From positions 1-55,570 of the forward strand of contig NZ_WHVV01000019.1 in assembly GCF_009650995.1 (NCBI RefSeq): a stretch of 55,570 bases of DNA, read 5' to 3'. This stretch comes from Sporosarcina cascadiensis (GTDB lineage: Bacteria; Bacillota; Bacilli; Bacillales_A; Planococcaceae). The translations under genes were made by a program, and so were the position numbers. Each line of letters starts with the position of its first letter. Position 1 is the stretch's first letter. Below the pieces are notes generated by a model. It saw only the letters and a program-made list of their open reading frames with translations. It did not search any database and was not told the origin of the DNA. Positions 38,592 to 50,867 of this stretch are shown piece by piece.

Positions 38592-39302
38592 AGGCTCTTC
38601 ACTAAAACATGTGCTTGGTAGTCTATTCCATGGATTTGACTTGTGCAGTATAGAATAGTAAATGGGTGGATACCGTTTCCCTGCGTTCCAGGCGGACGCG
38701 TGTCTTGCGGGCCCGCGGTGAGCCAAGCGAACAGCGAAGGGTTCGCTTTGCCGTATTTCTGCGTCCTTTGCAGAAATTAAGGCAATACAGGGTTCCTTCT
38801 ACATGCTAATTTCGCTTCGCTCCCGCAAGTTGTCTCACCTGTCGGGCTGATCCTCCCAGAGTCGCCTAAAACCAGTGCTCCTAACGCTGCGCTTTTACTC
38901 GCAAAAGCCGTTCTTCGTGACGGCTTTCACTCCGGTACACTGGCTGGTTTTTCAGGAATTATTATATGAATGACAGTCATGAGCATGCTATTTGAGTTTA
39001 TTACGTAAGGTGTGGTGTTTCATGCAATACTTAACATTCTGCAAAGGCTAAGATTCTTGTGTTGAATGCATTTGCAAAGTCGAGAAACGGGAACACCACC
39101 AACTAAATCCACACTCTGCAAAAAAGCAACATGTTATACTTTCCCCATATCAGCGAAGGCGCAACTGCGGGGTAGGCCGTTGCTATGAGCCAACTGGCGT
39201 GTTCTTCGCCAGTTGGCTCATAGCGTAAGGCAATCCCCCAGCGCCGAAGCGGGTTTAAACTGCAGCATGATCTTCGCAATACATACATGACAAGTTGTCA
39301 AA
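38592..39302. repeat. Intergenic element R3 with inserted hairpin modules
   Basis: About 710 bases between sspF and veg, the same family as R1, R2 and R4. Compared with R2 it has two insertions. One lies between GGTGAGCCA and GTCTCACC (about 38724-38835) and holds hairpins AGCGAAC/GTTCGCT and TTTCTGC/GCAGAAA. The other lies between GAGTCGCC and CACTCCGG (about 38868-38928) and holds AAAGCCGT/ACGGCTTT (38904-38911, 38920-38927). Near the right end is a perfect 17-base-pair hairpin, CTATGAGCCAACTGGCG (39183-39199) with its complement at 39207-39223. Confidence 0.88.
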
Positions 39303-39341
39303 CCGATCGTGATACAGACCGTGTACAAGTTACTTTTCCAA

Positions 39342-39375
39342 AACAAAAAATCCGCCAGAACATTCCAGGCGGATT
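39342..39375 (-). terminator. Terminator of veg
   Basis: Minus-strand AATCCGCCTGG / CTGGCGGATT stem followed by TTTTTG, about 30 bases after the veg stop. Confidence 0.9.
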
Positions 39376-39406
39376 TACTAGGAAATAAATTAAAATTGCT
39401 TGGTAA

Positions 39407-39673
39407 TTATTTGATGATAAAGGCCGTTTGATCTGAACCATCAAGAATTGTTATTTCAACCGCTTCGGTCAAAATATCTGCATAGCTGTAAGAAACTCTT
39501 TCAAACGCATTGTCATCCTGGTCTAACTCAACTACAAAAACCGCACGATACGTATCGCGCAATACTCCAGCATGTTCGATCGTCTTTTTACGACCGCCGT
39601 TCGCTTTTAGGTGGAGACGTTTTCCTAAATGAGCGTCCAGTGACTTTTTAATGTCTGCTAATGTTTTTGGCAT
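39407..39673 (-). CDS. veg: Veg protein, biofilm stimulator
   Basis: An 88-residue conserved protein ([20 protein letters not shown], then [17 protein letters not shown]). In B. subtilis Veg is strongly expressed in vegetative growth and stimulates biofilm genes by interfering with SinR. Two consensus promoters in tandem fit that strong expression. In B. subtilis yabG lies between veg and rsmA; it is absent here. Confidence 0.95.
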   Translation of the reverse strand: MPKTLADIKKSLDAHLGKRLHLKANGGRKKTIEHAGVLRDTYRAVFVVELDQDDNAFERVSYSYADILTEAVEITILDGSDQTAFIIK

Positions 39674-39697
39674 GTTGCTTACACCTCACTAACTACT

Positions 39698-39767
39698 AGC
39701 ATAACATTTCTGTTCATTTCTGTCAACCAAATTTTTTATTTTAACAGTCAACCTATATATTTGTCAA
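39698..39767 (-). promoter_or_regulatory. Tandem sigma-A promoters of veg
   Basis: P1: TTGACA (39762-39767), 18 bases, TAAAAT (39738-39743). P2: TTGACA (39721-39726), 17 bases, TATGCT (39698-39703). Both on the minus strand with perfect -35 boxes. Confidence 0.8.
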
Positions 39768-39818
39768 ATGTTTTCTTATAAATTTCACTATATTTTCACA
39801 ACAAAATGTTGTTGACTT

Positions 39819-41271
<1,453 letters not shown>

Positions 41272-41361
41272 AAGATTCCTCTTTTCTGCCCTTATCATTC
41301 TTTCTATTTTACAGTTTTTTCACATGCTGTACAACCATACAGGTCCTTTGACCGGCACATG

Positions 41362-41401
41362 AAAAAACCGGTAAAAGAAAGTCTCGCTCTCTTTTACCGG
41401 C
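41362..41401 (-). terminator. Terminator of yabE
   Basis: Minus-strand stem CCGGTAAAAGA / TCTTTTACCGG followed by TTTTTTC, directly after the yabE stop. Confidence 0.92.
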
Positions 41402-41407
41402 AATCTA

Positions 41408-42652
41408 TCAGTTGATTACTTTAATTTTCACTGTACGGCGTCCAAATTGATAAGCCGCTGCTTTGGTCGGCATATGCAAATCGATACGGTTGCCTTTAAT
41501 CGCGCCGCCTGTATCTCCTGCTACTGCATAGCCATAGCCTTCAACCCACACTTTTGAGCCTAATGGAATCACGCTTGGATCGACCGCAATCACTTTTAAA
41601 TTCGGGTTTGCGCGCAAGTCGATGCCTGTTGCCGTTCTTCCTGAACAACCATTGCAATATGCCGTGTAGGCACTGGCGTTGGCATAAAATTCACGGCCGC
41701 CGCTTGGTTCATTGCCTCGTGATACCCCTACATTGCCTTTACTCTGCGAAGCGGAAGCTGTATTCGCACTGGCGACCATAACTTTCGATCCTACATTCAC
41801 TACTTTATGTGTTGGCTTCTCAATTACTTTTTCACTTACCAGCTCACGAGAAACCACTTTTCCATTCTTCTTCGTTACTTCAAACTTCCGCTGTACTTTT
41901 CCTTTTTTACCTTCCTGAACCACTTTTTCGTGGCCCTTCAGTAATTTTGGATCTGCTTTCGTCTGTACTTTGAAGTTCTCTGCTTCTTCCACTACATCGG
42001 TGACCTTTTCTACTCGTGCAATTTTTACCGTTGCATTAGACGATGTCAGCGTTGCTTTTGAATCGCCTACTACTTTATCCAATTCATTAAGACGGATATT
42101 TTGTTCTCTTAAAAAGTCAGCGACCGTAGTCGAAGTTGACCAGTGGCTACTTTCTTTTCCACCGTCTTTTACCGTAACTTGAAATGCTTTTTCAATCGTG
42201 ATCGGCTGATTGGCTGAAACGCTTGAGGCGAGAGCAGGTTCAATTTGATCATGCGTGCTGACTTCAATATTTGCTGTCTTCAGCACATCTTGCACCGTTT
42301 GCTCCGTCGTCCACATTTCTGTTGCTTTGCCGTCAATATCTATAGTAACTTTTCTCGCCTGTTCCCACTGGATCGCTAAGCCATTCTCCACTGGTGTGTT
42401 CATTGAAGGTTCAAGATGGTCTTGCGTCTTTACTTCTATGTCATGTGCAGCTAACACTTCCCCTACCGTTGCTGCTGCCGTCCGCAATTCGGTTTGCTTA
42501 CCGTTTAGAGCCAACGAGACATTTTTCTTTTTACCATCAATCAAAACTAATGATGTGGTAGCTATAAATAAAGCCATTGCAACTGCTAAAATTGCAATAC
42601 GCTTACCCTTCGTTGAAAGCATGAACAGGTTTTTCATGGGTTTCTGAGACAT
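41408..42652 (-). CDS. yabE: Cell-wall-binding G5/3D-domain protein (YabE, resuscitation-promoting-factor-like)
   Basis: Exported or membrane-anchored by one N-terminal helix (about residues 18-38, IAILAVAMALFIATTSLVLI). Three DUF348 repeats follow (each with a T-x-T-V-x-D/EVL rhythm, residues 45-215), then a G5 domain (about 220-300) and a C-terminal 3D domain with AYCNGCSGRTATG and AGDTGGAIKGNRIDLHM carrying the three Asp that name it. Such proteins probably cut peptidoglycan. In B. subtilis yabE is repressed by a sigma-X/M-dependent antisense RNA; none was identified here. Confidence 0.92.
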   Translation of the reverse strand: MSQKPMKNLFMLSTKGKRIAILAVAMALFIATTSLVLIDGKKKNVSLALNGKQTELRTAAATVGEVLAAHDIEVKTQDHLEPSMNTPVENGLAIQWEQARKVTIDIDGKATEMWTTEQTVQDVLKTANIEVSTHDQIEPALASSVSANQPITIEKAFQVTVKDGGKESSHWSTSTTVADFLREQNIRLNELDKVVGDSKATLTSSNATVKIARVEKVTDVVEEAENFKVQTKADPKLLKGHEKVVQEGKKGKVQRKFEVTKKNGKVVSRELVSEKVIEKPTHKVVNVGSKVMVASANTASASQSKGNVGVSRGNEPSGGREFYANASAYTAYCNGCSGRTATGIDLRANPNLKVIAVDPSVIPLGSKVWVEGYGYAVAGDTGGAIKGNRIDLHMPTKAAAYQFGRRTVKIKVIN

Positions 42653-42682
42653 GAAAAAAACTCCTCCTTCATTACTCGGCTG

Positions 42683-42711
42683 AGTATATAGTGTTTGATT
42701 TTGCCTGTCAA
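42683..42711 (-). promoter_or_regulatory. Sigma-A promoter of yabE
   Basis: TTGACA (42706-42711), 17 bases, TATACT (42683-42688) on the minus strand. Confidence 0.82.
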
Positions 42712-42789
42712 CCTTTTAAACTGATAGCCAGTCGGGAGACGGCAGCACTTTTTTGTCTGTACAGAAACGCAAACCCAGTGACACTATAC

Positions 42790-43557
42790 TCACTGTATTC
42801 CGAAAAGATGCATGGCATTTTCGGTTGTTTGCTTGCCGACTTCCTCCACAGACAATTCTTTTAGCCGTGCAATTTCTTCTGCTACAAGCGGTACGTATGA
42901 GGGTTCATTGCGTTTCCCTCTGTATGGATGAGGCGCTAAATAGGGCGCATCGGTTTCAATTAATAATTTGTCCAAAGGAATTTCTTTTGCCACTTCTTTT
43001 GGCATTCTGGCATTCTTAAAAGTTACAGGTCCGCCAAGAGATATGAGGAAATTCATGTCGATGCATTGTTTCGCAGTTTCTACGCTGCCTCCGTAACAAT
43101 GCATGATGCCTCCCACATCGCTCGCATTTTCTTCCTGCAAAATTCGAACGACATCCGCCGTTGCATCACGGTTGTGAATAATAATCGGCAAGTCTACTTC
43201 TTTTGCCAGTTGAATTTGCTTGCGGAACAACTCCTGCTGAATGTCCTTTGGTGACTTGTCCCAATGATAATCAAGACCCGTTTCTCCAATTCCTACTACT
43301 TTGGGGTGGGCGGTCAGTTCCTTGATCCATTGCAGGTCTCTTTCCGTACAGTCAATTGCGTCAACAGGATGCCAGCCGATTACGCCGTAGATGAATGGAT
43401 ACTGATCTGCCAGTACCATCGCCTTTTCAATCGTCTTCGTATCAAACCCGACGACCACCATTTTTTCTACTTTTGCATCAATTGCACGCTGGATGACTTC
43501 TTCAACATCCTCTTCATATTGATCTGCATTTAAGTGGACATGTGTATCGATAAACAT
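42790..43557 (-). CDS. tatD: TatD-family metal-dependent deoxyribonuclease
   Basis: TIM-barrel hydrolase (YabD). The 255 residues have the metal-binding MFIDTHVHLNADQYEED start, GETGLDYHW, HNRDATAD and the C-terminal IETDAPYLAPHPYRGKRNEP signature. Probably a 3'-5' exonuclease for DNA repair or turnover. It normally lies next to metG; here msrA and an R element intervene. Confidence 0.95.
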   Translation of the reverse strand: MFIDTHVHLNADQYEEDVEEVIQRAIDAKVEKMVVVGFDTKTIEKAMVLADQYPFIYGVIGWHPVDAIDCTERDLQWIKELTAHPKVVGIGETGLDYHWDKSPKDIQQELFRKQIQLAKEVDLPIIIHNRDATADVVRILQEENASDVGGIMHCYGGSVETAKQCIDMNFLISLGGPVTFKNARMPKEVAKEIPLDKLLIETDAPYLAPHPYRGKRNEPSYVPLVAEEIARLKELSVEEVGKQTTENAMHLFGIQ

Positions 43558-43746
43558 CTGTATCTCTCCTCACAGTATTCTCTATTCTAAGAGCAATCAT
43601 TATGTCTTTCATCTCATTTATATTACAAATGTGTAACAAACCTGCTTTAGAGTGTGCAATTCGTATTACCAGATTGCACTAGTAAATCATAATTTATCCC
43701 GCATGTGAATTTATTTGCTTCCGCGAGAAATAGGAAAAAGACCAAT

Positions 43747-43782
43747 AAAAAATAAAAACACCCAGAAAATGTCTGAGTGCTT
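43747..43782 (-). terminator. Terminator of msrA
   Basis: Minus-strand CACTCAGA / TCTGGGTG stem followed by TTTTTATTTTT, 20 bases after the msrA stop. Confidence 0.8.
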
Positions 43783-43801
43783 TTATGACAGAAAAGCCTT
43801 T

Positions 43802-44272
43802 TTACGAATACTTATACAGCAGTTTTTCTGGTATATGACAATAATCGTCAGGATATCTGGCTAATCGGTCTTGATGTTCTTCTGCACTGCTCACATAGTT
43901 TGTGAGAGGCAACACTTCTACCGCTATTCTCTTATAATCATCTCTCTTTCGGAGAAATGCCTGCGCTTCTCGTAAGTGTTCGGGTTCCCTGCTATAAATA
44001 CCGGTCCTATATTTCTCTCCTACATCCTGTCCTTGTTTATTCACACTGTAAGGATCAATAATTTCGAATAAATAATCCATTAATTCCCTGACTGTTACGA
44101 TAGCTGGATCAAATTCTGTCTTTACACATTCTGCATACCCGTCATAATCTTCCTCAAGTACTGGACTTGTGCCATTTGCCCTTCCTGCTTCTGTAAACAT
44201 CACGCCAGGCAGTGTTTTTATAAATGCCTGTACGCCCCATAAACATCCGCCAGCAATATAGATCGTTTCCAT
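43802..44272 (-). CDS. msrA: Divergent peptide-methionine (S)-S-oxide reductase
   Basis: MsrA repairs oxidised methionine. The 156-residue protein keeps the catalytic cysteine in IAGGCLWGVQAF, the FEIIDPYSVNKQGQDVGEKY segment and the C-terminal EEHQDRLARYP region. It departs from the consensus: GCFWG-x-E is GCLWGVQ, the Y-A-G-G turn is EAGRANG, and the T-G-H-A-E motif is DGYAECV. Ribosome binding site CAGGGGG and family N-terminus set ATG 44272 as start. It is inserted between metG and tatD. Confidence 0.85.
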   Translation of the reverse strand: METIYIAGGCLWGVQAFIKTLPGVMFTEAGRANGTSPVLEEDYDGYAECVKTEFDPAIVTVRELMDYLFEIIDPYSVNKQGQDVGEKYRTGIYSREPEHLREAQAFLRKRDDYKRIAVEVLPLTNYVSSAEEHQDRLARYPDDYCHIPEKLLYKYS

Positions 44273-44333
44273 AGACGCCCCCTGCAAGTTTTTCACTCAT
44301 TTTACCACAAGCTGTCTTTACTTCTAAATAACA

Positions 44334-44376
44334 CATAAAAAAGATGCCAATCCGTCTAAGAATTGGCATCTTTTAT
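44334..44376. terminator. Bidirectional terminator between R4 and msrA
   Basis: AAAAAAGATGCCAATTC-type inverted repeat: AAAAGATGCCAAT (about 44338-44351) and its complement ATTGGCATCTTTT (about 44361-44374), with A-run and T-run on either side. It could end minus-strand transcripts coming from metG through R4. Confidence 0.8.
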
Positions 44377-44394
44377 GGGTCTGCCCCAAAATCG

Positions 44395-45143
44395 GTTCTT
44401 GAAAACTTGTCATGTCTGTATTGCAAAAATTATGCTGCAGTTTAAACCTGCTTCGGCGCTGGGGGATTGCCTTACGCTATGAGCCAGCTGGCGAAGAACA
44501 CGCCAGTTGTCTCATAGCACCGGCCTACCCCGCAGTTGCGCCTTCGCTGATGTGGGGAAAGTATAACATGTTGCTTTTTTGCAGAGTATGGATTTAGTTG
44601 GTGGTGTTCCCGTTTCTCGACTTTGCAAATACATTCAACAGAAGAATCTAAGTCTTTGCAGAATGCTAAGTATTGCATGAAACGCCACACCTATTGTAAC
44701 AGTCTCAGATATTATGCTCATACTGCTTACTCACATAAAAAGTATTAAAACACCAGCCAGTGTACCGGAGTGGAAGCCGTCACGAAGAACGGCTTTTGCG
44801 AGTAAAAGCGCAGCGTAAGGAGCACTGGTTTTAGGCGACTCTGGGAGGATCAGCCCGACAGGTGAGACAACTTGCGGGAGCGAAAGCCTTTACGAAGAAA
44901 GGCTTTTGCGAATAAAAGCGTAGCGTTATGAGCACAGTTTGCCTTAATTTCTGCAAAGGACGCAGAAATACGGCAAAGCGAACCCTTCGCTGTTCGCTTG
45001 GCTCACCGCGGGCCCGCAAGACACGCGTCCGCCTGGAACGCAGGGAAACGGTATCCTCCCATTTACCATCCTATTCTGCGCAATCCCATCTCAAACTGCT
45101 CATTAAATTGATTATCAAGCACATGTTTTGGTGAAGAGCCTCT
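44395..45143. repeat. Intergenic element R4, inverted copy with two hairpin modules
   Basis: About 750 bases between metG and msrA, the same family as R1-R3 but in the opposite orientation. Two related modules are inserted: one with AAGCCGT/ACGGCTT around 44786-44807 and one with AAAGCCTT (44883-44890) / AAGGCTTT (44899-44906). Each is followed by TTGCG-A-TAAAAGCG-AGCGT-A-GAGCAC. The right arm ends with CAAGCACATGTTTTGGTGAA next to the metG stop. The 17-base-pair hairpin of R3 is present at 44477-44517 with two changed pairs. Confidence 0.88.
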
Positions 45144-45150
45144 TTTATTA

Positions 45151-47124
<1,974 letters not shown>

Positions 47125-47146
47125 TTAAATAATGTATAAATTCATT

Positions 47147-47173
47147 TTATCGGATATTGTACAAAAGTGCCAT
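47147..47173 (-). CDS. Possible 8-residue leader peptide upstream of metG
   Basis: ATG at 47171-47173 is preceded on the minus strand by GGAGGAGAAC, an ideal ribosome binding site, and reads MALLYNIR before TAA at 47147. The stop is 37 bases before the metG start. It holds no run of Met codons, so a classical attenuator is not obvious. It may be a real uORF or chance. Confidence 0.3.
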   Translation of the reverse strand: MALLYNIR

Positions 47174-47311
47174 GTTCTCCTCCGCTAAAGCTTAACTCTA
47201 TCATTTTCCCTTGGCAGTTAATGAAAAACAAATTGAAATTCCAGTCATTTCTCATTTTTTCCCTATCAAAAAATTAATAAAATTTATTATGGATATTTCG
47301 AGTTATGATGA

Positions 47312-47378
47312 TTGACGATTATTGGAAGAGTTGGTATGATGTTTAATAGACAAGAGAATCATGTCGAATTTTGACGAA
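47312..47378 (+). promoter_or_regulatory. abrB promoter with tandem Spo0A boxes
   Basis: TTGACG (47312-47317), 17 bases, TATGAT (47335-47340) on the plus strand. Downstream lie two perfect 0A boxes in tandem, TGTCGAA (47362-47368) and TGACGAA (47372-47378), ten bases apart. The layout matches B. subtilis abrB, where Spo0A-P binds downstream of the start and represses. Confidence 0.88.
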
Positions 47379-47410
47379 TAGAAAACTAGAGTGTAGGAGG
47401 AATTCTTGTC

Positions 47411-47686
47411 ATGAAATCTACTGGAATCGTAAGAAAAGTTGACGAACTAGGCCGTGTGGTTATCCCCATCGAATTGCGCCGCACACTTGGTATTGAGCAA
47501 AAAGACGCGTTAGAGATATACGTGGACGACGACAAAATTATCTTAAAGAAGTACATGCCGAATATGACATGCTCTATTACAGGAGAAGTGTCAGACGACA
47601 ATCTTCGTCTAATTGACGGTAAATTGATTTTAAGCCCAGAAGGCGCAAAGCAATTAATTGAAGAAATTCAAGATAAAATCAATTAA
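47411..47686 (+). CDS. abrB: Transition-state regulator AbrB
   Basis: Global repressor of post-exponential genes, including spoVG in B. subtilis. The 91-residue protein has the swapped-hairpin DNA-binding domain KSTGIVRKVDELGRVVIPIE and the C-terminal multimerisation domain. It has a TAGGAGG ribosome binding site. It is the only convincing protein gene on the plus strand, divergent from metG and convergent with rsmI. Spo0A boxes in its leader predict relief of AbrB repression at sporulation onset. Confidence 0.96.
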   Translation: MKSTGIVRKVDELGRVVIPIELRRTLGIEQKDALEIYVDDDKIILKKYMPNMTCSITGEVSDDNLRLIDGKLILSPEGAKQLIEEIQDKIN

Positions 47687-47687
47687 C

Positions 47688-47732
47688 GAAAAAGGATCCT
47701 GAGCGTATTTCCGTTCCGGGTTCTTTTTTCAT
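47688..47732 (+). terminator. Terminator of abrB
   Basis: AAAGGATCCTGAGCG / CCGTTCCGGGTTCTTT stem with several G-U pairs, followed by TTTTTT on the plus strand. Confidence 0.7.
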
Positions 47733-47742
47733 TTAAAATTCA

Positions 47743-48621
47743 TCAATCCACATGATACGCTTGATAGACATCACGCTTGCCCATTCCTCGTGCTTCTGCC
47801 ACTTCCTTAATAGCTTCTTTAGAGCGGATATCCTGCTGTTCAATAACCCGTTCCACATGCTCTTTGATCGAAAGCTCTGTCCACCACTCTTCTGTTTCCT
47901 CATTCGAAGTCTCCTGATTTCCTTCCACTACTAAGCAAAATTCACCTCTAATTTCATTTGTATCCGCCCACTCTATTGCTTCCGCCAGCGATCCTCTCAA
48001 TAACTCTTCAAAACGTTTCGTCAGTTCACGTGCCATAACAATCTTTCGTTCATTGCCGAACTGCTCTGCCATATTTCGCAACGTTTGCTTGAGCCGGTGG
48101 GGAGCTTCATAAAACAACAGCGTCTCTTTATAGCGCTGTAATTCAACTAGCTGTGCTTTCTGCTCTTTCTTCTGCCGCGGTAGGAACCCCCAGAATAAAA
48201 ACGGCTGGGGCGTAATTCCTGACGCAACCAGTGCTGTAACAGCTGCGTTCGGACCGGGAACGGGAACGACTGCCAAATCATGTTCAATTGCCAATTCCAC
48301 TAGATCAGCTCCCGGATCTGAGATGCACGGCATACCGGCATCACTGACTATAGCTACATCCTTCCCATTTTGAAGGTAATCTATAATCTTTTCGCCGGCA
48401 TCCCGCGTATTATGCTCATGATAACTGATCATCGGTGTATGAATATCGAAATGATTACACAGTTTAATCGTATTGCGCGTATCTTCTGCCGCAATGAAAT
48501 CTGCTTCCTGTAAAATTCGTACGGCGCGATACGTCATATCTTCCAAATTGCCGATAGGTGTGCCGACAATAAATAATTTTCCTGCAGCTGTTTCTTCGGC
48601 ACTCTTTTGAGAAGTAATCAT
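47743..48621 (-). CDS. rsmI: 16S rRNA (cytidine-1402-2'-O)-methyltransferase
   Basis: SAM-dependent methylase of the 16S decoding region. The tetrapyrrole methylase fold starts at [20 protein letters not shown] (about residues 15-34), with the ISDPGADLV and [13 protein letters not shown] loops. Length 292 is normal. Its start overlaps the yazA stop by four bases; it converges on abrB. Confidence 0.96.
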   Translation of the reverse strand: MITSQKSAEETAAGKLFIVGTPIGNLEDMTYRAVRILQEADFIAAEDTRNTIKLCNHFDIHTPMISYHEHNTRDAGEKIIDYLQNGKDVAIVSDAGMPCISDPGADLVELAIEHDLAVVPVPGPNAAVTALVASGITPQPFLFWGFLPRQKKEQKAQLVELQRYKETLLFYEAPHRLKQTLRNMAEQFGNERKIVMARELTKRFEELLRGSLAEAIEWADTNEIRGEFCLVVEGNQETSNEETEEWWTELSIKEHVERVIEQQDIRSKEAIKEVAEARGMGKRDVYQAYHVD

Positions 48622-48881
48622 TCAATCCGCTCCTTTCTAATATACTGCTCTTTTTGTGTGCGGGTTAATGTCTTAAACTGGTACTCCGCTTGCATCGCTT
48701 CCCGCTTCGTTTCAAATACTTCATTATATATATAGCGCACAGGCAAACGCCCTCTCGTGTATTTGGCGCCCTTTCCTTCATTATGCACTTGCAGACGACG
48801 TTCTAAATCATTTGTATAACCAGCATAGTAGGAACCATCCTTGCATTCTAACACATAAAAGAAATGCTCACTCGTTTCCAT
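48618..48881 (-). CDS. yazA: GIY-YIG nuclease-superfamily protein (YazA)
   Basis: An 87-residue single-domain GIY-YIG protein: [20 protein letters not shown] holds the Y-V-L / Y-A-G-Y core, followed by the catalytic Arg-type region [15 protein letters not shown] and a Glu near QAEYQFKTL. This is the UPF0213 group; the biological role is unknown. It overlaps trmN6 by 14 bases and rsmI by four. Confidence 0.93.
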   Translation of the reverse strand: METSEHFFYVLECKDGSYYAGYTNDLERRLQVHNEGKGAKYTRGRLPVRYIYNEVFETKREAMQAEYQFKTLTRTQKEQYIRKERIE

Positions 48882-49608
48882 ACAGCAAGAGCCTCACTTC
48901 CTTTGTGTATTCACCGTCTTTCTGGTAGACATATAAAGGAGGAAGGATTTTCAGGTCCGGCTTTCCATCTTTAATTGCTTCAATTAGCAGTATATTCGCC
49001 TCTTTGCCTTCTTTGGGATAAACAAATTGAATGCGTTTAGGCTCCAGCCGATGCCGTCTCATTGAAGTGATTATATCCAGCAACCTGCCCGGGCGGTGCA
49101 CAAATGCAGCTTTCCCGCCTTGCTTCAGCAATTCACTTGCAGACTGCACTGCCTGATCCAGTGTTAATTCGATTTCATGCCGTGCAATCGTATAATGCTC
49201 GCTTTTATTTCTGGCACTTGCATCGTTTGCCAGGAAATACGGCGGATTGCATGTTACTGTATCAAACTGGTCATAGCCGATCTTCTTGGCAATCCCGATC
49301 ACATTATCCTGCATAATCGTCAGCTGATTTTCCAGTTTATTAAATGCCACACTCCGCTCAGCCATGTCAGCCAGCCGCTCCTGCAGCTCAATTCCAGTAA
49401 TTTTAGCCTTGGTCCGAGCACTCAAAAATAGTGGAATCACACCATTTCCTGTACACAAATCCACCACTCTTCCTCCTCGTATCGGCATATAAGCAAAGCG
49501 AGCCAATAATACCGCATCCAATGAAAAGGAAAAGACAGAGGGACTTTGGATAATTCGCAAATCCTCTGCCAGTAAGTAATCCAGTCGTTCATCATCCTGT
49601 AAATTCAT
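48868..49608 (-). CDS. trmN6: tRNA1(Val) A37 N6-methyltransferase-like protein (YabB)
   Basis: A 246-residue class I SAM methyltransferase with [19 protein letters not shown] as motif I and [14 protein letters not shown] as the NPPY motif of adenine-N6 methylases. The family acts on A37 of tRNA-Val in E. coli; the substrate in Bacillales is inferred. It heads the trmN6-yazA-rsmI group. Confidence 0.92.
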   Translation of the reverse strand: MNLQDDERLDYLLAEDLRIIQSPSVFSFSLDAVLLARFAYMPIRGGRVVDLCTGNGVIPLFLSARTKAKITGIELQERLADMAERSVAFNKLENQLTIMQDNVIGIAKKIGYDQFDTVTCNPPYFLANDASARNKSEHYTIARHEIELTLDQAVQSASELLKQGGKAAFVHRPGRLLDIITSMRRHRLEPKRIQFVYPKEGKEANILLIEAIKDGKPDLKILPPLYVYQKDGEYTKEVRLLLYGNE

Positions 49609-49627
49609 CCAGCATACTCCTTACTCA

Positions 49628-49662
49628 AAAGAAAAAGCCAATACCTAAAAATAGGAATTGAC
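49628..49662 (-). terminator. Terminator after yabA
   Basis: Minus-strand GTCAAT-CCTA / TAGG-ATTGGC stem followed by TTTTTCTTTT, just after the yabA stop. Confidence 0.8.
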
Positions 49663-49666
49663 CTTC

Positions 49667-50035
49667 TCAACCGTTCTGTTTATTTAAAAATGACAGACAA
49701 AACAAACAATCTTCACCCTTACGGCTGCTGCCGTAATGTACATTGCACACATGGAACCCTTCATTGTACAAACGGGCTAAATTATCAACGCCTTCGCCGA
49801 CATCCAGTTTCTTCGGACGTTCATCTCGTGCGGTCTCTTCTATATTTTGTGTAATCTTATCGATTTCATCCAGACGCATTCGCAAATGATGATTTTCCAG
49901 ACGAAGCGAGTGGTTTTCTTCAGTCATCTCTGCAACAAATCCAATGAGTTCCCTGAATTGTTTTTGCATGGAATCTAACTGTTGCTCAAATTCCATCACT
50001 CGATCAAGAAAGTTCACTTCTTTCAACTGTTCCAC
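49667..50035 (-). CDS. yabA: Replication initiation control protein YabA
   Basis: Binds DnaA and the DnaN clamp and limits re-initiation. The N-terminal half is a coiled coil ([20 protein letters not shown]) for tetramerisation; the C-terminal zinc domain has [20 protein letters not shown]. The frame opens with GTG at 50035 (122 residues), but AGGTGG lies just inside it, five bases before a TTG at 50027, so the real start may be a few codons later. It follows holB-ricT, as in B. subtilis. Confidence 0.93.
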   Translation of the reverse strand: MEQLKEVNFLDRVMEFEQQLDSMQKQFRELIGFVAEMTEENHSLRLENHHLRMRLDEIDKITQNIEETARDERPKKLDVGEGVDNLARLYNEGFHVCNVHYGSSRKGEDCLFCLSFLNKQNG

Positions 50036-50039
50036 CTCA

Positions 50040-50867
50040 TCATTTCGTCAATTGAGCCATTTCTTTTTGCAAATCCTCAATTTCACTCCACGCATATTCA
50101 AGCACTCTTTCAAATGCAGGCATATTCACTTGCAGTACACGTTCCAGTAAATTCAGTCCAACAACTTTTCCAACGCCATCCGGTGTCGCTACTTGTGTGC
50201 CGAGATCCGGCATCTGTACCTTCGCTTCCTCGTACGCGTCATTCTCATATTTCAGACAGCACATCAAACGGCCGCACAGCCCTGAAATCTTCGAAGGATT
50301 TAAAGAAAGATTCTGATCTTTAGCCATCTTAATAGAAACCGGTTCAAAGTCCCCTAAAAAAGTTGAACAGCATAACATTCTGCCGCAGGGACCTATACCG
50401 CCGAGCATCTTTGCTTCATCGCGCACTCCGATTTGCCGAAGTTCGATTCTTGTGCGGAAGATGGATGCGAGATCCTTGACTAAGTTCCTGAAATCAACAC
50501 GTCCTTCAGCAGTAAAATAAAACACTATTTTATTGCGGTCAAACGTATATTCCACATCAACCAGGCGCATGTCCAACCGATGTTCTATAATCTTTTCAGC
50601 ACAAACAACAAACGCATGCTCTGCTTCTGTCTGATTTTCTTTCACACGCTCCCGATCACTCTCATCTGCAAGACGAATGATCTTCTTCAATGGCAAGACG
50701 ACATCCTCATCATCTATTTCATTACTCCGACTGGCCACCTTGCCATACTCTACGCCTCTTGCAGTTTCCACAATGACATAGTTGCCAATTTCAATCGGCA
50801 TATCCAATGGATCGAAATAATATAATTTACCCGCTTTTTTAAAACGGACGCCTACGACTTTATACAA
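50040..50867 (-). CDS. ricT: Y-complex protein RicT (PSP1 family, YaaT)
   Basis: Part of the RicA-RicF-RicT complex that affects Spo0A phosphorylation, competence and mRNA processing with RNase Y. The 275 residues carry the PSP1 domain ([21 protein letters not shown], here [20 protein letters not shown]) and a cysteine-rich stretch [19 protein letters not shown] and [13 protein letters not shown] that binds iron-sulfur clusters in the family. The start overlaps holB by eight bases. Confidence 0.96.
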   Translation of the reverse strand: MYKVVGVRFKKAGKLYYFDPLDMPIEIGNYVIVETARGVEYGKVASRSNEIDDEDVVLPLKKIIRLADESDRERVKENQTEAEHAFVVCAEKIIEHRLDMRLVDVEYTFDRNKIVFYFTAEGRVDFRNLVKDLASIFRTRIELRQIGVRDEAKMLGGIGPCGRMLCCSTFLGDFEPVSIKMAKDQNLSLNPSKISGLCGRLMCCLKYENDAYEEAKVQMPDLGTQVATPDGVGKVVGLNLLERVLQVNMPAFERVLEYAWSEIEDLQKEMAQLTK

